DNA from: Novisyntrophococcus fermenticellae
Lineage (GTDB): Bacteria; Bacillota; Clostridia; Lachnospirales; Lachnospiraceae
Assembly: GCF_018866245.1 (NCBI RefSeq)
Contig: NZ_CP076458.1
Span: 868,001 to 932,000 of the forward strand
Direction: 5' to 3'
Length of the DNA stretch: 64,000 nt
This document shows positions 26,216 through 35,519 of the stretch, one piece after another (position 1 is the first letter of the stretch; each line of letters opens with the position of its first letter). The notes under the pieces were generated by a model that was given only the letters and a program-made list of their open reading frames with translations, did not search any database and was not told the origin of the DNA. The position numbers and the translations under genes are program-made.

Positions 26216-28048
26216 ATGAAAAAACGCTATATAGAAAACAAAATATTGATTGGCCTGATCATTGTTATATTCATGGGATTGATGATAAGTGTTATTTCGT
26301 ATTTTTTCAAACGGGAAGATATTAAGAATTCGGAAATGAAGAACATGGTGAATATCAGTAATAATATCGACACGGTTCTTGATAACTTTCTCGGAAGTAT
26401 GCAAACGCTCTATGAAATTCATTATTTTGATTATACAGCCCGTGATATCCTTCTGACCGACAGTAAAGAGACAGATTATAGGAAAAGGCTTGAAGATTCC
26501 CTGTACATGGACAATTCATTGAAGCATATTGTCGGGTGGAATCCGGGTATAGAGCAGGCAACAATCATCTCAAAATATGGGAATGTATACAGTAATAATC
26601 CTTCTGTTTTTGCTGAATATCTGGAGTTTATTGAAGCACAGAAAGAGGCAAATATTCCTAAGGAATTTAAAGGGACGTATTATACGGAAAAATATAACAA
26701 GGGTTCTCTTTTTGATAATACGACCGTAATTACGGCGATTCACCCAATGTATGCTTATGAAAATAGTGAGATGGCGTTGATGTGTATTGATATTGACTAC
26801 AAAGCGCTGCTTAATGTGCTGAAAACGAGTGTGAAGAATCAAAAAGGATGTTTCTACCTTTTTTATGAGGGGAGACCTGTTCTTTCAATATATGGAGATG
26901 GGTATGAGCAATCACGTACATGTACAGAGGAAGCTATAGAAAACATTCTGGATCAGGACTGTAAAAGCAATAAAGTAAGTAATGTTTCCTGTGATGGAAG
27001 AAAAGTCTACGTTACAAAAAAGGAGAACATTCTAACCGGGTGGACCATTATACAACTTCGGACAGAAGGAGAGATACTGCAGGACTTGAACAAATCAAAT
27101 CAGATTACTATGTTTTTATTAGTTGTGGTCTTTGCCATTGTGCTGCTTCTGCTTTATTGGATCAATGTCAGAATTCTGAAACCACTCATCCATTTTGAAG
27201 CAGACATTCGCACCTATTCTTCCGGAGATTCCTTAAAGCTGGTCACTTACGAAAAACCTGTGAGCGAACGAGTCAGCAGTGTGATGAACAGCTACAATCA
27301 CCTTGTGGAACAGGTGAACCGTTACATTGACCGGGAGATCATATATGAAAAGAATCAGAGAAATACCCAGGCCATTGCACTGCGTTATCAGATTAACCCA
27401 CATTTTTTATTTAATACCCTGAACGTTATCGGCTCAATTGCAGAAATTAATGATCTCCGGGAGGTGGTTGATGTGACCAGCAATCTATCCATGATTCTGC
27501 AATACAATATCCGCGGTACAAAATTGGTAACGTTAAAGGAAGAACTGGCTATTGCCAATGCGTATATTGAAATTCAAAAAGTACGTTTTCAGAATAAAAT
27601 AGCAATACAGTATGATGTGCCCGAAACAATGCTCAAGGAAAAAATCATCAAATTTATCCTCCAGCCACTACTGGAAAATGTTTTTAAACATGCCTGTCGA
27701 AAAGGGGATAAATCAGGTCTCCATATTCGTATAAGTGCTGTTATGCGGCAGCCCTGTCTGTTCTTGTATGTCAGTGATGACGGAAAAGGAATCGAACCAG
27801 AGAAGCTGGAAAAGCTTAATTACATGCTGGAACATGAGATTGACAGTCAGACAATTCTGGATGAGGACAAATGGGAGGAAAGCATCGGGCTTAAAAACGT
27901 GATTGCCAGAATTAAGAATTATTATGGAAATGATTGTTCAATCAAATTAAGAAGCACAGTGAATCTGAATACAATCGTTGAAATCAAGCTTAAGCATATT
28001 AGCTTCAATGACGAAATATCGGAAGAGAAAGAGTGGCGAGATGATTAA
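26216..28048 (+). CDS. Sensor histidine kinase (YesM/LytS-like, His_kinase family)
   Basis: A 610-aa membrane kinase. TM1 lies at about residues 9-30, an extracellular sensor of about 260 residues follows, TM2 is at about 297-320, then a HAMP-like linker and the pfam06580-type kinase core. The phospho-accepting His396 is in QINPHFLFNTLN. The ATP-binding N-box is LLENVFKHACRKG, followed by DDGKGIEPEK and SIGLKNVIARIKNYYG. It pairs with the response regulator at 28041, whose start overlaps its stop by 8 bases. Being inside the transporter operon, it likely senses the transported sugar or its binding protein. Confidence 0.92.
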   Translation: MKKRYIENKILIGLIIVIFMGLMISVISYFFKREDIKNSEMKNMVNISNNIDTVLDNFLGSMQTLYEIHYFDYTARDILLTDSKETDYRKRLEDSLYMDNSLKHIVGWNPGIEQATIISKYGNVYSNNPSVFAEYLEFIEAQKEANIPKEFKGTYYTEKYNKGSLFDNTTVITAIHPMYAYENSEMALMCIDIDYKALLNVLKTSVKNQKGCFYLFYEGRPVLSIYGDGYEQSRTCTEEAIENILDQDCKSNKVSNVSCDGRKVYVTKKENILTGWTIIQLRTEGEILQDLNKSNQITMFLLVVVFAIVLLLLYWINVRILKPLIHFEADIRTYSSGDSLKLVTYEKPVSERVSSVMNSYNHLVEQVNRYIDREIIYEKNQRNTQAIALRYQINPHFLFNTLNVIGSIAEINDLREVVDVTSNLSMILQYNIRGTKLVTLKEELAIANAYIEIQKVRFQNKIAIQYDVPETMLKEKIIKFILQPLLENVFKHACRKGDKSGLHIRISAVMRQPCLFLYVSDDGKGIEPEKLEKLNYMLEHEIDSQTILDEDKWEESIGLKNVIARIKNYYGNDCSIKLRSTVNLNTIVEIKLKHISFNDEISEEKEWRDD

Positions 28049-29588
28049 AGCGTTGGTTGTTGAAGATGAAGTATACGCCAGAAAAAACATCGTAAAAATC
28101 ATAAATAGCAGTGAGTTAGACATTCATGTGTGTGCAGATGTGGAAAGTGCGGAAGAAGCAATTGTATCCTTGGCAGAGAATCAGAATATACAGCTTGTCC
28201 TGTCGGATATTCAAATGGGAAATATGGATGGATTGGAGCTGTCAAAGTATTTGTATGAAAATTATCCGAGTATGTATGTGGTACTGATTACGGCTCATGA
28301 GCGTTTTGATTATGCCAGAGAGGCATTAAAATATAATGTAAAGGATTATATTATCAAACCGGTTTTCAGAAATAATCTGCTAGAGCCATTGCACAAGATG
28401 ATTTCAAAAATTGAAGATGACACAAAAGCAAATGAGGATTTCATGCTCAAGGTGGAGGATACTATTTATAAGCAGTATATAACCATGAAATCCCTGGCAA
28501 AAGATACGGGACTGCAAAAGCAGATCATTCCGGAGTTTTTAGAAAAGAAGGCGGTATACAGGGTTTTGCTGATACAGTCGGAAAACCGGAAAGAAGTAGA
28601 AAACATATATAAATTACTGAAAGAAAGACTTTCTTTTTGCGGTGTCACGGGGTTTTTCAGTAAGATAAATAACGAGTATATTTATATTCTGTTGTGGGAC
28701 TCAAAAGCAGAGGCGAATACGGTCGATGAGATTTCAGCACAGATAAACCAACTGATTAATTACATATTCGTCTGTCGCAATCAGGGAATTACAGCCGGAA
28801 TGAGTCGTGTGTATTACGATAGGGAGAATCTTTATAAGGCATATAATGAGTCTATTTATGCCATTAACCAGCGGTTGATTGACGGTTGGAATAAGCTGTA
28901 TGTATTCACAAAGGTATTGGAAAAAAGGGAAATGTCAGAAGTACAGTGGGTTCCTAATCTTTCGAAAGCACTTGTTGCAAAAGATTATACGAAAGGAATG
29001 GAGTACATTCATAACATTTTAACTGAAATTGTTAATAACGGCAGCTCGGTGCAGAGTTTATATAAGGTAGTCATCAACCTGTTGAAAATTTTGAGCGACA
29101 ATTCCCGTGAAGCCGTGGAAGAGACGGATGATGACAGCAGATTAAGCTTTTCAAGACGATATGATCTGTATAGATTCAACCGGATTTCAGACCTTGAGGC
29201 GTGGATAGAGGAAACGATTCTGTATTCGTGTTGCACGCCTGAAAGCAATGCGTGCAGCAGCACTGTTATCAAAGACATAGTCGAATATGTGAAAAGAAAT
29301 TATTATCGGGATATCTGTCTGCGGGAATTGGCTGAATCTAAATACTTTATGAGTTATTCGTACTTAAGCCGTCTGTTCAGCAAGAAGATGGGGCGTTCTT
29401 TTTCAAAGTATCTGATTGAGTACAGACTTGAAAAATCGAAGGTGCTTCTGAGGGATAACAATCTGCTTATTGGGCAGGTATCCTTTGAGGTAGGCTATCG
29501 TGATGTTTCACATTATATCCATTCTTTTAAAAAGGCATTTGGAATGACACCGGAAGAATATCGGGCTACGCTCATGAAGGAGGTATGA
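28041..29588 (+). CDS. Response regulator with AraC-type DNA-binding domain (YesN-like)
   Basis: A 515-aa regulator. The N-terminal receiver domain has acidic VVEDE, the phospho-accepting Asp56 in LSDIQMGNMDG and Lys in YIIKPV. A middle domain of unknown role follows, and a C-terminal AraC helix-turn-helix pair lies at about residues 415-512 (LRELAESKYFMSYSYLSRLF; FEVGYRDVSHYIHSFKKAF). The start at 28041 matches the true receiver N-terminus (MIKALVVEDE) rather than an upstream ATG inside the kinase gene. It probably activates the promoter near 19910. Confidence 0.92.
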   Translation: MIKALVVEDEVYARKNIVKIINSSELDIHVCADVESAEEAIVSLAENQNIQLVLSDIQMGNMDGLELSKYLYENYPSMYVVLITAHERFDYAREALKYNVKDYIIKPVFRNNLLEPLHKMISKIEDDTKANEDFMLKVEDTIYKQYITMKSLAKDTGLQKQIIPEFLEKKAVYRVLLIQSENRKEVENIYKLLKERLSFCGVTGFFSKINNEYIYILLWDSKAEANTVDEISAQINQLINYIFVCRNQGITAGMSRVYYDRENLYKAYNESIYAINQRLIDGWNKLYVFTKVLEKREMSEVQWVPNLSKALVAKDYTKGMEYIHNILTEIVNNGSSVQSLYKVVINLLKILSDNSREAVEETDDDSRLSFSRRYDLYRFNRISDLEAWIEETILYSCCTPESNACSSTVIKDIVEYVKRNYYRDICLRELAESKYFMSYSYLSRLFSKKMGRSFSKYLIEYRLEKSKVLLRDNNLLIGQVSFEVGYRDVSHYIHSFKKAFGMTPEEYRATLMKEV

Positions 29589-29597
29589 TAAGAAAAG

Positions 29598-30755
29598 ATG
29601 GAATTGCATTTGTTTTTAATCAATGCATTTGTCTATATAAGCAGTGTTTTTTACGCCCCGTTTATCAGTTCTTATTATGCCGGCAATGGGATTACACCGG
29701 CACAGATTGGTGTACTTTTGATGATAGGACCAATTACTGCAATTATTGTTCAGCCATTATGGGGAAGGCTCAGTGATGGTACAGGAAGAAGAAAACTCGT
29801 CCTGACACTGGCTGTTGCCGGAAGCGGACTAAGCATGCTCATCTATTATGCGGGAAACAGTTTTCGGATTTTTTTTATAGCGGCAGTGGCAGTAAATGTG
29901 TTTATGACGGTGGTCGTTCCCCTTTGTGATGCACTTATTATCAATCAGGCTGAATTATTGGGAATTCCTTTTTCTATTGTACGGCTTGGAGGAACGCTGG
30001 GATTCTCTGTGATGGCAGTCATAGCGGGCAATCTCTTAAAAAAATATCCGGATATGCAATTTGCTTTAAGCAGTATCGGGTATGCAATATTGCTGATTCT
30101 GATTGCTTTTTTACCCCGGGACTCTGCCAGGAGCAGGAGTATCCGGAAAACAGGTCAAAAAACCAGGATGGGCATTCATAATATTTTTATAAGCAAGGAG
30201 ATTTATCTGGTGTTGTCCTTCGTTTTAATCAGTCAAATCGGGCTTAGCTTTTATTCTGGCTTTATGGGACCTTATTTAATCGAACAGGGACAGTCACAAA
30301 AAGAAATTGGAGTCATGAGCTGCCTGTCCGCACTCAGTGAAGTTCCGGTTTTACTGATTATTGAGAAGGTAAGAAAAAAATTTGGAGAAGTCAGGGTGCT
30401 GATGTTTTCCTGCTTTATGATGGCTCTCAGAATTTTTATCTTTACTGGTGAAACACTGCTGAGCGCAGGCTTAGCACAGATTTTGCAGGGAACGACTTAT
30501 ATGACCGTATATTATTGCGCAGCAGTGTATATCGCAACAAATGTGAAAAAGGGCATGTTCTCTCTTGGACAGGGGGTTTTGGGAGTGGTGCAGACCGGAA
30601 TCGGGGCTGTCATAGGCACATCTGTCGGAGGAATCCTGGTGAACAGCATTGGATTTAAGAAGTCCTTTTGGGTGGCAGCATCCACTCTGGTTGTATTAAC
30701 AAGTATGCTTGGTATGTATCATGAAAAGAGAGTGTCAGAATTAAAGCTGGAATAA
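29598..30755 (+). CDS. MFS transporter
   Basis: A 385-aa protein with 12 hydrophobic segments. The MFS signature after TM2 is GRLSDGTGRRKLVL, and the N-terminal FYAPFISSYYAGNGITPAQIG resembles the MFS_1_like/nucleoside-H+ symporter type. The role in a sugar operon could be uptake of a monosaccharide or export of an end product. AAGGAGG at 29577-29583 is 14 bases upstream, a little far, so translation may be coupled to the regulator gene. Confidence 0.85.
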   Translation: MELHLFLINAFVYISSVFYAPFISSYYAGNGITPAQIGVLLMIGPITAIIVQPLWGRLSDGTGRRKLVLTLAVAGSGLSMLIYYAGNSFRIFFIAAVAVNVFMTVVVPLCDALIINQAELLGIPFSIVRLGGTLGFSVMAVIAGNLLKKYPDMQFALSSIGYAILLILIAFLPRDSARSRSIRKTGQKTRMGIHNIFISKEIYLVLSFVLISQIGLSFYSGFMGPYLIEQGQSQKEIGVMSCLSALSEVPVLLIIEKVRKKFGEVRVLMFSCFMMALRIFIFTGETLLSAGLAQILQGTTYMTVYYCAAVYIATNVKKGMFSLGQGVLGVVQTGIGAVIGTSVGGILVNSIGFKKSFWVAASTLVVLTSMLGMYHEKRVSELKLE

Positions 30756-30762
30756 GGAGAAG

Positions 30763-31728
30763 ATGATGAAATTCGATATTATTGGAATTGATATGCCCTG
30801 CTGGGATTTGGCAGTGAATCTTGATGAGTATCCGGGTCCCAATTCATCGGCCAGAATGAACCAACTGAGCTGGCAGGGGGGAGGAAAAGTATCTACCGGA
30901 ATGGTGGCAGCAGCAAGACTTGGCGTAAGATGCTCTATGGTGGGGGCGGTAGGTGATGATTTATACGGAAATCTTTGCATTAAAGATTTTCAGGAGCATG
31001 GAATTGATACAAACCATATATTTTTACGCAATCAGTCAACGACAGGATTTTCTGTTGTGGTTAGTGATAAACATACAATGGGCCGATCGATATTGTATCG
31101 CCCCGGAAATGCAGAAAGTCTTTCAATGGATGAATTGGACGGGATATGCCTGACGAATGCGAAATATCTTTTTATTGCGACTGTGGATGAAATAACCAAA
31201 AAAGCAGTAAAGGCCGCAAGGGAAGCGGGTGTTAAGGTGCTTATGGATGCGGATTCCTACACGGAGAGTCTGGAAAACTTCATACCAATGACAGATATCT
31301 TTGTCGGTTCGGAATTCGTCTATAACGAGCTTTTCAAGAAACAGAAAGCTTATGAAGACAACATAAAGAGTATTTTTAAAAGAGGACCGGAAATCGTTGT
31401 TTTTACGTTCGGAGAAAAGGGAGCGCGCGGTTGTGACATAAATGGCTACTTTGAATTGCCTGCTTATCGTGTGGAGGTAAAGGATACTCTGGGGGCGGGT
31501 GATGTCTTTCACGGAGCGTTTGCAGTTGGTTTGTTAAAAGGTCTTTCAGCGAAGGAAACGACACAGTTTGCCAGTGCTGTATCTGCAATCAAATGTACGA
31601 GAATTGGAGGAAGAGCCGGGATTCCTGATTACGAGACGACGATTTCCTTCATGAAGACAGGCAGGATTGATTCAGCGGAGCTGGACAAACGGGTTAAAAA
31701 ATATGAAAGAAGGATAGAACATGTATAA
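30763..31728 (+). CDS. PfkB family carbohydrate kinase
   Basis: A 321-aa ribokinase-type kinase. The N-terminal substrate motif is LSWQGGGKVSTGMVAAARLG with GAVGDDLYG, and the C-terminal signature KDTLGAGDVFHGAFAVGL carries the catalytic Asp and anion hole. It phosphorylates a ketose or similar sugar. It overlaps the following isomerase-like gene by 8 bases, so isomerisation and phosphorylation are probably successive steps. GGAGAAG precedes tandem ATG codons; either could be the start. Confidence 0.9.
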   Translation: MMKFDIIGIDMPCWDLAVNLDEYPGPNSSARMNQLSWQGGGKVSTGMVAAARLGVRCSMVGAVGDDLYGNLCIKDFQEHGIDTNHIFLRNQSTTGFSVVVSDKHTMGRSILYRPGNAESLSMDELDGICLTNAKYLFIATVDEITKKAVKAAREAGVKVLMDADSYTESLENFIPMTDIFVGSEFVYNELFKKQKAYEDNIKSIFKRGPEIVVFTFGEKGARGCDINGYFELPAYRVEVKDTLGAGDVFHGAFAVGLLKGLSAKETTQFASAVSAIKCTRIGGRAGIPDYETTISFMKTGRIDSAELDKRVKKYERRIEHV

Positions 31729-33109
31729 TGAAAAACTGGTATTGGGAGTTGCACCTACAAAAAGAAGCTTCTTAAGCATGGAAGAAGCGAAAAGACAAAA
31801 AGAAGCCTTTATGGATGTAATCCGGGACATCAAAAGTAACCGTGTGGAAATTGTAGACATTGATGATCTGTGTGACAACGGTATTGTCTATGATATTCGG
31901 CATGCAAAAAAAGTGATTGAAAAATTTAAAAAGGCAGGGATTAACGCACTTTTTATCCCATTTTGTGATTTTGGAGAAGAAACGGTTGTTGCAGAAATAG
32001 CAAAAGCATTTATGCTGCCAACCCTGATTTGGGGAAATCGTGATGAAAGGCCAAACAGCGACATTTCCAGAGGGAGAGACACACAATGTGGAATGTTTGC
32101 TGCGACCAAGGTTCTGGCGCGTTACGGCATAAAATACAGCTACATATACAATTGTGAAACGCACAGCCGGGAGTTTGCTGATGGATATGAAAACTTTATT
32201 CGGACAGCGATGGTACTAAAGAGCTTAAAAGGCCTCCGTATCGCAAAAATCGGTGAGCGTCCTGAGCCCTTTATGAGTGTTATGACAAATGAAGCGGCAC
32301 TCTTAAAACGCTTTGGTATTACGACCGTTCCGGTTTCCCCGGTTTCGATTGCAAAGAGAATGGAAAGGGTAATGGCTGAGAACGAACCGGAATACATTGA
32401 TTATCACAAGAATTTATGTGGTCGTATGGATGTGTCAGGGATGCCGGAGGAGCAGATAAAAAAGGTAGCCGCATTAAAGGTGGCCGTTGAAGAAATCATA
32501 TTGGAGAAAGGATGCTCAGCAGCAGCGTTCGAATGCTGGTCGGCATTTCCGGAGTTGGTTGGTTTATGTCCATGTACCATCTTAGGTGAATTAGCAGATG
32601 TGGGTCTGCCCATTTCCTGTGAAACTGATGTGAACGGTGCCATCTCTCTTGCAATTTTACGAGCCTGTAATCTGTTTGAGGAGTCTGAATTTCTTGCCGA
32701 TCTGACAATCCGTCATCCGGAAAATAACAATGCGGAATTATTATGGCATTGCGGACCGTTTCCATACTCTTTGAAGGACGAAGATTCAAAAGCACGCATG
32801 GTAGACGGGCAGGAACGTTTTTTACTAAGGCAGGGTAAGCTCACAGTTTGCCGGTTCGATGATCTGGATGGAAAATATTATTTATTCGCCGGAGAAGGAA
32901 AAACAACAACAGGACCAGATACAAATGGTACCTATGTCTGGATGGAAGTGGATGACTGGAAACGTTGGGAAGAAAAGCTGATGTTTGGCCCATACATCCA
33001 TCATCTGGGCTGTACGTACGGAAATTATCTGCTGGTATTGAGAGAGGTGGCACGTTATCTGAATCTTGTGTTTGACAATGCCCATGAACAGGGAATTTAC
33101 AGTCTGTAG
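31721..33109 (+). CDS. L-fucose/L-arabinose isomerase-like protein
   Basis: A 462-aa protein of the FucI/AraA structural superfamily: N-terminal alpha/beta domain with a GRDTQCGMFAATKVLARYG block, a middle FECWSAFPELVGLCPCTILGELADVGLPISCETDVNGA region (spread over about residues 266-305, containing acidic metal-ligand candidates), and a C-terminal GPYIHHLGCTYG that would place histidines at the active site. Expected reaction is aldose-ketose isomerisation with a divalent metal. The exact sugar is unknown; similar proteins act on several aldoses. Confidence 0.8.
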   Translation: MYNEKLVLGVAPTKRSFLSMEEAKRQKEAFMDVIRDIKSNRVEIVDIDDLCDNGIVYDIRHAKKVIEKFKKAGINALFIPFCDFGEETVVAEIAKAFMLPTLIWGNRDERPNSDISRGRDTQCGMFAATKVLARYGIKYSYIYNCETHSREFADGYENFIRTAMVLKSLKGLRIAKIGERPEPFMSVMTNEAALLKRFGITTVPVSPVSIAKRMERVMAENEPEYIDYHKNLCGRMDVSGMPEEQIKKVAALKVAVEEIILEKGCSAAAFECWSAFPELVGLCPCTILGELADVGLPISCETDVNGAISLAILRACNLFEESEFLADLTIRHPENNNAELLWHCGPFPYSLKDEDSKARMVDGQERFLLRQGKLTVCRFDDLDGKYYLFAGEGKTTTGPDTNGTYVWMEVDDWKRWEEKLMFGPYIHHLGCTYGNYLLVLREVARYLNLVFDNAHEQGIYSL

Positions 33110-33131
33110 ACCAGAAAGGAGAAACACGATT

Positions 33132-33632
33132 ATGAGAACTATTACAGTCAACACCTTATCAGAGGAAGCATTTGCTAAGTACGGCTCTTTCATGAATCTG
33201 TTGGATAATGAGGCAATGAAGAAAAAGTCAATTTTTAGCTCAGGATTTTTTGCTGATTTAATTTCACTTGATTTTTCTGACGGTACATTACCGACCATTT
33301 CTGTGTGTGATGTCCATAAAAAGGAGAAAAATATTGTGGATTTTCTGGAGGCACATACTTCCACATGTGAGGGACTTCTGCCGCTGGATGGAGATGTCGT
33401 TATTTTTGCGGGGATTCCCAATCAGCCGTTTTCTGCGGAGGATTTGGAAGCCTTTTATGTGCCGGCGGGAACCTTTATCAAATTGAATCCGCTGATTGTA
33501 CATGGAACCCAGTATCCGGTTTCGGAAGGAGAGGTTCATGTGGTCTGCATGCTGCCTGGGCGGACATTTCATAATGATATGGTCAGTTATCGGCTTACAG
33601 AAGAAGAGCAGGCAGTTGTTGTAATGGAATGA
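33132..33632 (+). CDS. DUF4867-like cupin-type protein
   Basis: A 166-aa protein. AAAGGAG at 33115-33121 supports the ATG at 33132 over an upstream start inside the isomerase gene. The beta-rich sequence (LPLDGDVVIFAGIP, YVPAGTFIKLNPLIVHGTQYPV) has the look of a cupin barrel and resembles DUF4867, related to ureidoglycolate-lyase-like folds. Proteins of this kind are often next to sugar isomerases and aldolases in clostridia. A role as a sugar mutarotase or lyase is possible but not shown. Confidence 0.65.
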   Translation: MRTITVNTLSEEAFAKYGSFMNLLDNEAMKKKSIFSSGFFADLISLDFSDGTLPTISVCDVHKKEKNIVDFLEAHTSTCEGLLPLDGDVVIFAGIPNQPFSAEDLEAFYVPAGTFIKLNPLIVHGTQYPVSEGEVHVVCMLPGRTFHNDMVSYRLTEEEQAVVVME

Positions 33633-33650
33633 TGAGAGGGGAGATAGAGA

Positions 33651-34598
33651 ATGAGATATAAACATTTTAGCAGAGCAGATGCAGATGTTTCCTGCGTGGG
33701 GGTTGGTACATGGGCACTGGGTGCAGATAACTACGGCAAATTCAACATAAGCGATGCAATCGAAGCAATGCAGGTAATGCTTGAACATGGTGTGAATCTG
33801 ATTGATACAGCACCATGCTATGGCAATGGTACATCCGAAAAAATTGTAGGAGAAGCCATCAAAGGGCTGGACCGTTCGAAAATTTTACTGTCAAGCAAAT
33901 GCGGATTAGTACCGGACATCAATACGCATGAATATTCCAGAAATGCCGGCTATAAAAATATCATGCGTGAGATTGAATCTTCTCTTATGAATTTGAGGAC
34001 AGATTATCTTGATTTTTATTTCATACACTGGCCGGATGTCCATACGCCAATTGCAGAAACGATGGCTGCTCTGATGCAGTTAAAAGAACGCAGATTTATC
34101 CGATATATCGGCGTATCCAATTTTACAAAGGAGCAGATAGAAGAGGCGGAAAAATATGGACAGATAGATGTGCAGCAGCCACCATTTTCCATGGTTGACA
34201 GAACGTATGTTGATTTGATGATATGGGGAAAAGAAAGTGGCATCGATTCTATGACCTATGGTTCTATGGGAGCCGGAATTCTATCAGGAAAATATCGGAA
34301 AACACCGGATTTTGCACCGGATGATATTCGAATGACATTTTATGATACTTTCCGGGAGCCTAAGTTTTCAAAGATTATGGAACTTCTGCAGGTAATGGAT
34401 GTAATTGCAGAAGCACATGGAAAGCCGGTCGCACAGGTTGCACTGAACTGGAGTGCTCAAAGAGAGTATGTAGGGACGGCACTTGTGGGTGTCAGAAGTC
34501 GGACACATGCTCTGGAGAATTTGGAAACCTATGAGTGGATGCTGACGGATGAGGAAATTTCAAGTATTGATAATAAAATCACTCATCTGGGACTGTAG
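33651..34598 (+). CDS. Aldo/keto reductase
   Basis: A 315-aa NAD(P)H-dependent carbonyl reductase of the AKR barrel. The catalytic tetrad is visible: Asp and Tyr in LIDTAPCYGNG, Lys in LLSSKCG, His in FYFIHWPD. GVSNFT and the C-terminal GVRSRTHALENLE cofactor site are present. Next to kinase, isomerase and aldolase genes, it may reduce the aldehyde released by the aldolase, or handle the sugar itself. GAGGGGAGA lies before the ATG. Confidence 0.9.
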   Translation: MRYKHFSRADADVSCVGVGTWALGADNYGKFNISDAIEAMQVMLEHGVNLIDTAPCYGNGTSEKIVGEAIKGLDRSKILLSSKCGLVPDINTHEYSRNAGYKNIMREIESSLMNLRTDYLDFYFIHWPDVHTPIAETMAALMQLKERRFIRYIGVSNFTKEQIEEAEKYGQIDVQQPPFSMVDRTYVDLMIWGKESGIDSMTYGSMGAGILSGKYRKTPDFAPDDIRMTFYDTFREPKFSKIMELLQVMDVIAEAHGKPVAQVALNWSAQREYVGTALVGVRSRTHALENLETYEWMLTDEEISSIDNKITHLGL

Positions 34599-34613
34599 AG
34601 AGAGAGGAAAAAA

Positions 34614-35468
34614 ATGGCACTGGTAAAAGTAAAAGATATTCTGAAACACGCAACAGAGCATAAATACGGAGTTGCGGCAATCAACACGATAAATGTGGAA
34701 ACAATTAAATATGCGATTCTTGCTGCAGAGCAGGAAAAGGTGCCGCTTATCGTGCAGTTTTATCCCGGCTTTAGCGATTATATGGCACTAAAGTATATTT
34801 CATATACAGCATGTGATATGGCGCATAAGGTGAGTGTTCCTATCGGTGTACACCTCGATCACTCGAATAGTTTTGATATCGCGGTCAGTGGAATCAGGGA
34901 TGGTTTTCCGTCCGTGATGGTGGACGGTTCTTCCCTGCCATATGATGAGAACGTTGCCTTGACAAAGGCAGTTGCCAAGGTCGCCAGGGTATTTGGGGTG
35001 GATGTGGAAGCGGAGCTTGGTCATGTGGGAAGTGGTGAAAACCTGGATGACATTATCGATGCTTCACGGTATACCAATGTGGATCAGGCTGTTGGATTCG
35101 TAGAAAAAACAGGGTGTGATGCACTGGCGGTTGCCGTTGGAAATGCCCATGGTCCTTACGTAAAAACACCGAATCTGGACTTTCAGAGAATCGCAGAGCT
35201 TCGCGCGGCAGTTTCTGTTCCATTGGTATTACATGGCTGCTCTGACATCCCCGAAGAGCAGATTCGGGAAGCTGTTAATCTCGGAATGAGTAAGTTTAAC
35301 ATTGCTACCGAATATTTCCGAGCCATGTATAGGAGTTTTGAGAATACAATTGTTAATGGTAATGTGAAGGATAATGGGATTGGTCTGTTAGAAGCAGCAA
35401 AGGAAGATATGATTGCTTTTGTTGTAGATAAGATCAGACTGCTTAATCCAAATAAGTTCTCATTATAA
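34614..35468 (+). CDS. Class II aldolase (fructose/tagatose-bisphosphate aldolase family)
   Basis: A 284-aa zinc aldolase and the last gene of the operon. HLDHSNSFDIA, EAELGHVGSGE, VGNAHGPYVKTP and LHGCSDIP hold the metal and substrate residues; KFNIATEYFRAMY is the phosphate site. LHGCSD replaces the more usual LHGGSG, so the substrate pocket may differ. It likely cleaves the PfkB product to DHAP and an aldehyde. It is only distantly similar to the aldolase at 15393. Confidence 0.87.
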   Translation: MALVKVKDILKHATEHKYGVAAINTINVETIKYAILAAEQEKVPLIVQFYPGFSDYMALKYISYTACDMAHKVSVPIGVHLDHSNSFDIAVSGIRDGFPSVMVDGSSLPYDENVALTKAVAKVARVFGVDVEAELGHVGSGENLDDIIDASRYTNVDQAVGFVEKTGCDALAVAVGNAHGPYVKTPNLDFQRIAELRAAVSVPLVLHGCSDIPEEQIREAVNLGMSKFNIATEYFRAMYRSFENTIVNGNVKDNGIGLLEAAKEDMIAFVVDKIRLLNPNKFSL

Positions 35469-35483
35469 GTGAGTAATAAGTAA

Positions 35484-35515
35484 ATGCCGTCAGCAGAGAA
35501 ATTGGCTGACGGCAT
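35484..35515. terminator. Bidirectional terminator ending the sugar operon
   Basis: An 11-bp perfect stem ATGCCGTCAGC / GCTGACGGCAT with a 10-base loop, between convergent genes ending at 35468 (+) and 35520 (-). A-rich and T-poor flanks, but the position is typical. Confidence 0.75.
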
Positions 35516-35519
35516 AAAA

